Shown piece after piece: positions 38,356 through 43,194 of a stretch of DNA of 43,194 bases. This DNA comes from Clostridia bacterium (lineage in GTDB: Bacteria > Bacillota > Clostridia > DUPQ01): NCBI GenBank assembly GCA_016938455.1, contig JAFGUQ010000256.1:1-43194 (forward strand). Reading direction: 5' to 3'. Each line of letters opens with the position of its first letter. The first letter of the stretch is position 1. The translations under genes and the position numbers were made by a program. The notes beneath the pieces are model-generated. The model saw nothing but the letters and a program-made list of their open reading frames with translations. It was not told the DNA's origin and searched no databases.

Positions 38356-39317
38356 AACATTACAGCCTTTTTACCAAATTCGATGACTTCCTGTAAGGAA
38401 GGCATAGCAGGAACACCACCTTTTTTCATGGCAGTCAGTGACCCTGCCAGATTGGCGAATCGGTTAATCTCATCCAGCTCATCCTTTGACAGATGTTCAA
38501 GTCTTTGCTCACGAGTCATGATCTTAGAAAGCACCGCTCCTACAAAGCTGTCTCCGCATCCTGTTGTGTCAACCACTTTGACATCGTATGTCTTCTGGCT
38601 GCCTGTAATATCCTTATATAGATACATCGCTCCCTTTTTACCAAGCGTTGCAAAAATCAAAGACACCCCCAGTTTCTGAATAATTCTGCATCCTTTAAGA
38701 AGATCATTTTCACCTGTCAGAAAAAGAAGTTCCTCTTCTGATATTTTTAAAATATCTGCATAGGTAAGCATGCTTTGAATCACTTCTTTTGCTTCTGATA
38801 AGCTGTTCCATAAAGGTTCTCTTAAATTAGGATCAAATGAAATCAGCTTTCCTTTTTCTTTTGCATATTTTACAGCATTGACGGTAGTGGTTCTTGAAGG
38901 TTCATCAGTCATGGAGACAGATGAAAAATGAAGCAGTTCACAGTCGTCAATCAGATGGTAATCCACTTCGCTGTCTGTGATGGTGATATCCGCTCCCGGT
39001 TTACGGTAAAAAGAAAAACTCCTGTCATTGTTTTCATCTAAATGAACAAAAGCAAGTGTTGTGTTGACATTATCAGAAAAAACCAGCCCTTTCATGTTCA
39101 CTTTTTTATCAGTAAGTGCTTTTTGAAGCGCCATTCCGAATCTGTCTTTCCCTACTTTTCCGATAAAAGCAGTATCAATCCCCAGCATGGAGGTAGCAAC
39201 TGCCACATTAGCAGGTCCGCCTCCTGGATTCTGTTCAAAAAGATTATTCCCCTGATCAGATTTCCCGACTGGTGTAAAATCTATGAGTAATTCACCAATG
39301 GCACATATTTTAATCAT
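38352..39317 (-). CDS. PfkB-family sugar kinase (fructokinase-like)
   Basis: GELLIDFTPVG, NPGGGPANVAVATSMLG, VDTTGCGDSFVGAVLS. Confidence 0.92.
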   Translation of the reverse strand: MIKICAIGELLIDFTPVGKSDQGNNLFEQNPGGGPANVAVATSMLGIDTAFIGKVGKDRFGMALQKALTDKKVNMKGLVFSDNVNTTLAFVHLDENNDRSFSFYRKPGADITITDSEVDYHLIDDCELLHFSSVSMTDEPSRTTTVNAVKYAKEKGKLISFDPNLREPLWNSLSEAKEVIQSMLTYADILKISEEELLFLTGENDLLKGCRIIQKLGVSLIFATLGKKGAMYLYKDITGSQKTYDVKVVDTTGCGDSFVGAVLSKIMTREQRLEHLSKDELDEINRFANLAGSLTAMKKGGVPAMPSLQEVIEFGKKAVML

Positions 39318-39371
39318 TTCTTTCTCCTGTATTATTTTTCTTCATTATATTATATTTTGACACATAAAAAA

Positions 39372-39391
39372 AGAACGGTTTTACCCGTTCT
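39372..39391. terminator. Bidirectional Rho-independent terminator
   Basis: AGAACGG-TTTTAC-CCGTTCT flanked by A and T tracts. Confidence 0.75.
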
Positions 39392-39410
39392 CTTTTTTTA
39401 CTGACGGTTT

Positions 39411-39998
39411 TTAATCATTATCCTGATTTCTGAATCCTCTTCCTGAGTTTCCTCTCATATTCCCTTCAGCCATCAGTCCCTGTGAAACCATATCTGCTCT
39501 TACTGCTGTCATATAATCATGGATTTCATCCATTGCTGCTTCAACAGCATCACACTGCTCATCTGTCAGATCTTCATTTAGAGTACTTTCTACTCTGAAT
39601 CCCTTTCCTCTTTCGAAAACATTAACCTGGTCAGCCTGTTCCTGTGTCAGAATACCATCTGTGACAAGCTTATTGAATACTTCATCTACCTTTACCTGAA
39701 CTGCTGCAGTATAAGTGTTAAGAGCGTCCGAATTCGCAAGCTGTCCAGTGCTTCCCCTACCGCCGAACATACCGCCTCTTTGCATCATAAGTCCATCAGT
39801 AGCTTCTATTGCTTCGAATACTTTATTGAAAGTATCCACTTCTGCCTGTGTCAATTCACCATTACTCACTTTCTCGCTTAATACTGTGGTAAAGGGATTG
39901 ACAAAGTTCCCGTTTTCATCAAAACTGGCCATGGCCACTCCGCCTACTAATAACAGCGATACTACCACTGCTGCAATGACTAATTTCTTGTTTTTCAT
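39411..39998 (-). CDS. Secreted small protein with LTxxQ-like motifs, paralog 1
   Basis: Signal peptide MKNKKLVIAAVVVSLLLVGGVAMA; NGELTQAEVDTF, DGILTQEQADQV, EDLTDEQCDAVEAAM. Confidence 0.8.
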   Translation of the reverse strand: MKNKKLVIAAVVVSLLLVGGVAMASFDENGNFVNPFTTVLSEKVSNGELTQAEVDTFNKVFEAIEATDGLMMQRGGMFGGRGSTGQLANSDALNTYTAAVQVKVDEVFNKLVTDGILTQEQADQVNVFERGKGFRVESTLNEDLTDEQCDAVEAAMDEIHDYMTAVRADMVSQGLMAEGNMRGNSGRGFRNQDND

Positions 39999-40191
39999 TT
40001 TTTTGTCTCCTTTTCTTTCGTTATCTTAATCATAGTCTTCACATTTGTATGTCCTATGAAGATTCTGTATTAAAATGTGTTTTTATTTCACTTAATTTCT
40101 CCACAAGTAGGTACTGTCATTTAGTTTCCTTACTAAAACTTAATTAATTCCTTGTTTTATATTTCTTTACATAGTATATGAGGTATAAAAA

Positions 40192-40212
40192 AAGAGCAGT
40201 ATTTCTGCTCTT
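40192..40212 (-). terminator. Rho-independent terminator
   Basis: AAGAGCAG-AAATA-CTGCTCTT followed by a T run on the minus strand, after the 40233 gene. Confidence 0.75.
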
Positions 40213-40232
40213 CTTCTATATGGTTATGATTC

Positions 40233-40820
40233 TTAGTTGCGTCTTCCTTTTACTCCGCCACCTTTGTTACTGCCATCTAAAGTCATTCTCGGGTTTGATC
40301 CGATGATTCCAGCTTCTGATAAATCAGATTTAAGCTCACCCATGTACTCATGTACATCAGCCATAGCAGCTTCAACTGCATCACATTGTTCATCTGTCAA
40401 ATCACCTAACGCACCTTCTACATTGAATCCTGCACCTCTTTCAAATGGGTTAAGGCTATCTACCTGTGCTTGAGTCAATATCCCATCATTGACAAGTCCT
40501 TGAAAAACCTCATCAATCTTCACTTGAAGTTTTGCAGTATACTCTGCCATTGCTTCAGAATTCATAAAAAGACCTCTTTTGCTGTTGTTTGTGTTATTGA
40601 ATCTTTGCATAAGTTCATTATTCTCTTCACAAAGTTCCTCATACAGCTGATAAAAAGCATCTGCCTCTGCCTGGGTGATATCTCCACTTTCCACTCTATC
40701 TGCTAAAGTGCTCTGATATAAGTTAGTGTTTCCATTACCATTATAGCCTGCCATGGCAACACCACCTACTAATAACAGTGAAATCGCAATAGCGGCAATG
40801 ATCATTTTCTTGTTTCTCAT
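40233..40820 (-). CDS. Secreted small protein with LTxxQ-like motifs, paralog 2
   Basis: MRNKKMIIAAIAISLLLVGGVAMA signal; SGDITQAEADAF, DGILTQAQVDSL, GDLTDEQCDAVEAAM. Confidence 0.8.
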   Translation of the reverse strand: MRNKKMIIAAIAISLLLVGGVAMAGYNGNGNTNLYQSTLADRVESGDITQAEADAFYQLYEELCEENNELMQRFNNTNNSKRGLFMNSEAMAEYTAKLQVKIDEVFQGLVNDGILTQAQVDSLNPFERGAGFNVEGALGDLTDEQCDAVEAAMADVHEYMGELKSDLSEAGIIGSNPRMTLDGSNKGGGVKGRRN

Positions 40821-40959
40821 TTTTTTTCTCCTTTTCTTTCGTTATCTTAATCATGACCTTCACATCTGTATATCTTGTGCATTTTTTGTATGAAAAATAA
40901 ATGTCATTTAACATATTTTCTCCATAATTGAATGATATACTTTCTATATATTAAAATTT

Positions 40960-41793
40960 GTGAGGAAAAAAATGAAAAAATTTAAAATTCGTCATGTCAT
41001 CCAGGCCATATTCTTCATAGTGATTACTCTGTTTGCAGTGAATCACTCTCTGTCTGAAGCTGGAAAAGCTTTTTTACCTGAGATATCATTACATGCCATT
41101 TGTCCTTTTGGCGGAGTGGAAACCTTTTATACACTGGTCACTTTGGGCATACTGGTAAAGAAAGTGAAGACTGCTTCAATTGTATTGATGGTATTAGTCT
41201 TTATCCTGACATTGTTTTTAGGACCTGTCTTCTGCGGTTGGATCTGCCCTCTTGGAAGCCTGCAGGAATGGATCGGGAAACTTGGGAAGAAACTTTTCAA
41301 GAAAAGATATAACCATATGATGCCGGTGAAACTTGATAAATATTTACGGTTTCTAAGGTATTTTGTATTGATTGCCGTCATTTATGTCACCGCAAGATCT
41401 TTGACGCTTATCTTTGCTGACTATGACCCGTATTACGCCTTATTCAACTTCTGGACCGGCGAAGTTGCCATCACTGCCATCATTATATTAGTTGTCACCA
41501 TATTGCTCTCTCTTATCATGGAGCGGCCATGGTGTAAATATCTTTGTCCATATGGTGCATTGCTTGGTATTTTCAATCTATTCAGCATATTCAAGATTCA
41601 CAGAAATGAAACTTCATGCATCAGCTGTAAAAAATGTACTAAGGTATGTCCGATGAACATCACTGTTGATAACAAGAAAAAAGTGACAGATCATCAGTGC
41701 ATCCGATGTCTTGAATGCACTTCAGAATACGCTTGTCCTGTTGATGACACACTTGACTTAAAACTGCCAGGAGGTAAGAAGAATGAAAATTAA
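40960..41793 (+). CDS. NapH/NosR-type membrane 4Fe-4S ferredoxin protein
   Basis: HAICPFGGVETFY, GPVFCGWICPLGSLQEW, CKYLCPYGALLGIF, two clusters CISCKKCTKVCP and CIRCLECTSEYACP. Confidence 0.9.
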   Translation: MRKKMKKFKIRHVIQAIFFIVITLFAVNHSLSEAGKAFLPEISLHAICPFGGVETFYTLVTLGILVKKVKTASIVLMVLVFILTLFLGPVFCGWICPLGSLQEWIGKLGKKLFKKRYNHMMPVKLDKYLRFLRYFVLIAVIYVTARSLTLIFADYDPYYALFNFWTGEVAITAIIILVVTILLSLIMERPWCKYLCPYGALLGIFNLFSIFKIHRNETSCISCKKCTKVCPMNITVDNKKKVTDHQCIRCLECTSEYACPVDDTLDLKLPGGKKNEN

Positions 41794-42487
41794 CTCAAAA
41801 ATCATAGCGGTAGTCATTGCCGTAATCATGGTTGGCGGAATCATTCTCTCAGATGCTTTAGGTTTCTGGGAAACTGAAACAGTAAAACAGCCGAATAAAC
41901 TGGTCTCCGGTGAATATGATGCAGAAGATATCCGCGGTTCATATACCTTCCTGGATATAGAAAACTCTTTTGACATTACCAGTGAAACACTGGCGCAGGC
42001 TTTCGGAATAGTCACCGAGAATCCTGATGAAGTAGCTGTCAACTCATTTGAAAGCATTTTTACCAATCTTGGTGAGGATATTGAAATAGGGACTTCCTCA
42101 GTCGCTTTCTTCGTCGCTTTATATACTGATACCCCTTTCACTGTATATGCTTATTTGCCGCAATCTGCTTATGATTTGCTGATCAGCGAAAACAGGCTAA
42201 GCAGTGAGCGTGCAGAAATTCTGAAAGATTATATTGTTCCGACCGAACTTGTCTATTATGATAATCTGACAATCACAGAAGAAACTGAAGAAGAAGAGGA
42301 AATTGGTGTCAAGGGAAAAACCACTTACAACGATCTACTTGATTATGGTTTGACAAGCGAGGAAATCGATCCCATATTAGGTGGTGCTGTCAGTGTAAAA
42401 GGGATGCTGATCAGAGATATCTGCACCGATAGAGGATTATCGTTCTCAGTGGTAAAAGAACAGATAAATGCTTTACTAACCAACTGA
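41783..42487 (+). CDS. Exported/membrane-anchored protein of unknown function, partner of the 4Fe-4S protein
   Basis: N-terminal TM (IIAVVIAVIMVGGIIL); IRGSYTFLDIENSFDITSETLAQAFG and VKGMLIRDICTDRGLSFSVVKEQINALL segments; overlaps the preceding CDS. Confidence 0.7.
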   Translation: MKINSKIIAVVIAVIMVGGIILSDALGFWETETVKQPNKLVSGEYDAEDIRGSYTFLDIENSFDITSETLAQAFGIVTENPDEVAVNSFESIFTNLGEDIEIGTSSVAFFVALYTDTPFTVYAYLPQSAYDLLISENRLSSERAEILKDYIVPTELVYYDNLTITEETEEEEEIGVKGKTTYNDLLDYGLTSEEIDPILGGAVSVKGMLIRDICTDRGLSFSVVKEQINALLTN

Positions 42488-42505
42488 ATAAAAGAGTAGC
42501 ATTAA

Positions 42506-42540
42506 AAAAGGGGTGTTTCATTTTCTGAAATACCCCTTTT
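42506..42540. terminator. Bidirectional Rho-independent terminator
   Basis: AAAAGGGGTGTTTCA-TTTTC-TGAAATACCCCTTTT between convergent genes. Confidence 0.9.
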
Positions 42541-42563
42541 CTTATGATAAGAATATGTTCTTA

Positions 42564-43130
42564 CTAGTCGTTTGATTCAAAAGCAGAAAATCCTCTTCCG
42601 CCTCTTTTAGCTCCCATCATGCCTTTTGATGCAAAATCTCTTAACGGAGCACATTGTTCTCTTACTTTAGCTAGTGCGTCTTTCAATGAGGCTATCTGCT
42701 CATCAGACAAATTCGCCCAGGCTTCTTTATCAATTCCTCCTGCACAATATTCGTTTAATAATGCAGCTTGCTCAGAAGTGATTATTCCGTCTTCAACCAT
42801 TTGTGAAATTCTATCAGTCAGTCTTGTTCTCAGAAGTTCCTTGTCCTGAAGCATGGTTCTGTCTCTGTCCATGATACCTTTTCCGCCTGCAATAAACGCT
42901 TCATCCTGATGAATAGCATCAAATACTTTATAGAATGTATCCACTTCTGCCTGTGTAAGTTCTCCGTTTTGTACCTTTTGACTTAATATATTCGTAAAAG
43001 GATTAACAAAGTTTCCATTTTCATCAAAGCTGGCTGCTGCGATTCCGCCAACTAAAAGAATGGCCACTACCATTAAAACAATGATTACTTTCTTATTCTT
43101 CATTAAAACACCGTCGAGTAGACAGCCCAC
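42564..43130 (-). CDS. Secreted small protein with LTxxQ-like motifs, paralog 3
   Basis: MKNKKVIIVLMVVAILLVGGIAAASFDENGNFVNPFTNILSQKVQNGELTQAEVDTFYKVFDAI; GTG start with upstream AAGGGAAAGA, or internal ATG at 43103. Confidence 0.78.
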   Translation of the reverse strand: MGCLLDGVLMKNKKVIIVLMVVAILLVGGIAAASFDENGNFVNPFTNILSQKVQNGELTQAEVDTFYKVFDAIHQDEAFIAGGKGIMDRDRTMLQDKELLRTRLTDRISQMVEDGIITSEQAALLNEYCAGGIDKEAWANLSDEQIASLKDALAKVREQCAPLRDFASKGMMGAKRGGRGFSAFESND

Positions 43131-43194
43131 TACTCTTTCCCTTTCTTAATATTTATCACATCAAGCGAGGAGTAGCTGCTGCCCCTCACAGAAC

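Noticed and set aside
1-43194. CRISPR array, rRNA, tRNA or intact transposase
   Set aside because: No regularly spaced repeats, no rRNA-like tracts, no recognisable tRNA cloverleaf and no transposase ORF seen by eye; a tRNAscan/Infernal run would be decisive.

Overview
The window is about 43 kb of low-GC Firmicute-type chromosome. It is densely coding, with no rRNA, tRNA, CRISPR array or intact transposon that I could see. Main blocks: fucI; a housekeeping run with spoVG-glmU-prs-pth-mfd synteny, carrying a GlmU that lacks its uridyltransferase half, a second divergent PRPP synthetase and two inserted amidohydrolase-like genes; an ECF sigma / DUF4367 putative anti-sigma pair; a complete nine-gene V/A-type ATPase operon; an alcohol-acetyltransferase-like / DUF6320 pair; a Phd/YefM-Uma2 fusion; a two-component system; murC; a glpO/FAD oxidoreductase/DUF1667/SDR operon behind a GlpP-type terminator leader, with glpP upstream and overlapping a sialidase-like gene; purN/pfkB; and a terminal locus of three paralogous LTxxQ-like secreted proteins around a NapH-type 4Fe-4S membrane protein and an exported partner. 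The best candidates for follow-up are: (1) the single-ORF Phd-Uma2 protein, whose near-consensus promoter overlaps TTGTACAA and is followed by tandem TTAGCTAA palindromes; (2) the three-paralog/4Fe-4S locus with a shared upstream element; (3) the GlpP-type leader and the glpP-sialidase overlap. All assignments come from reading the sequence and remembered family features; no database search was run.
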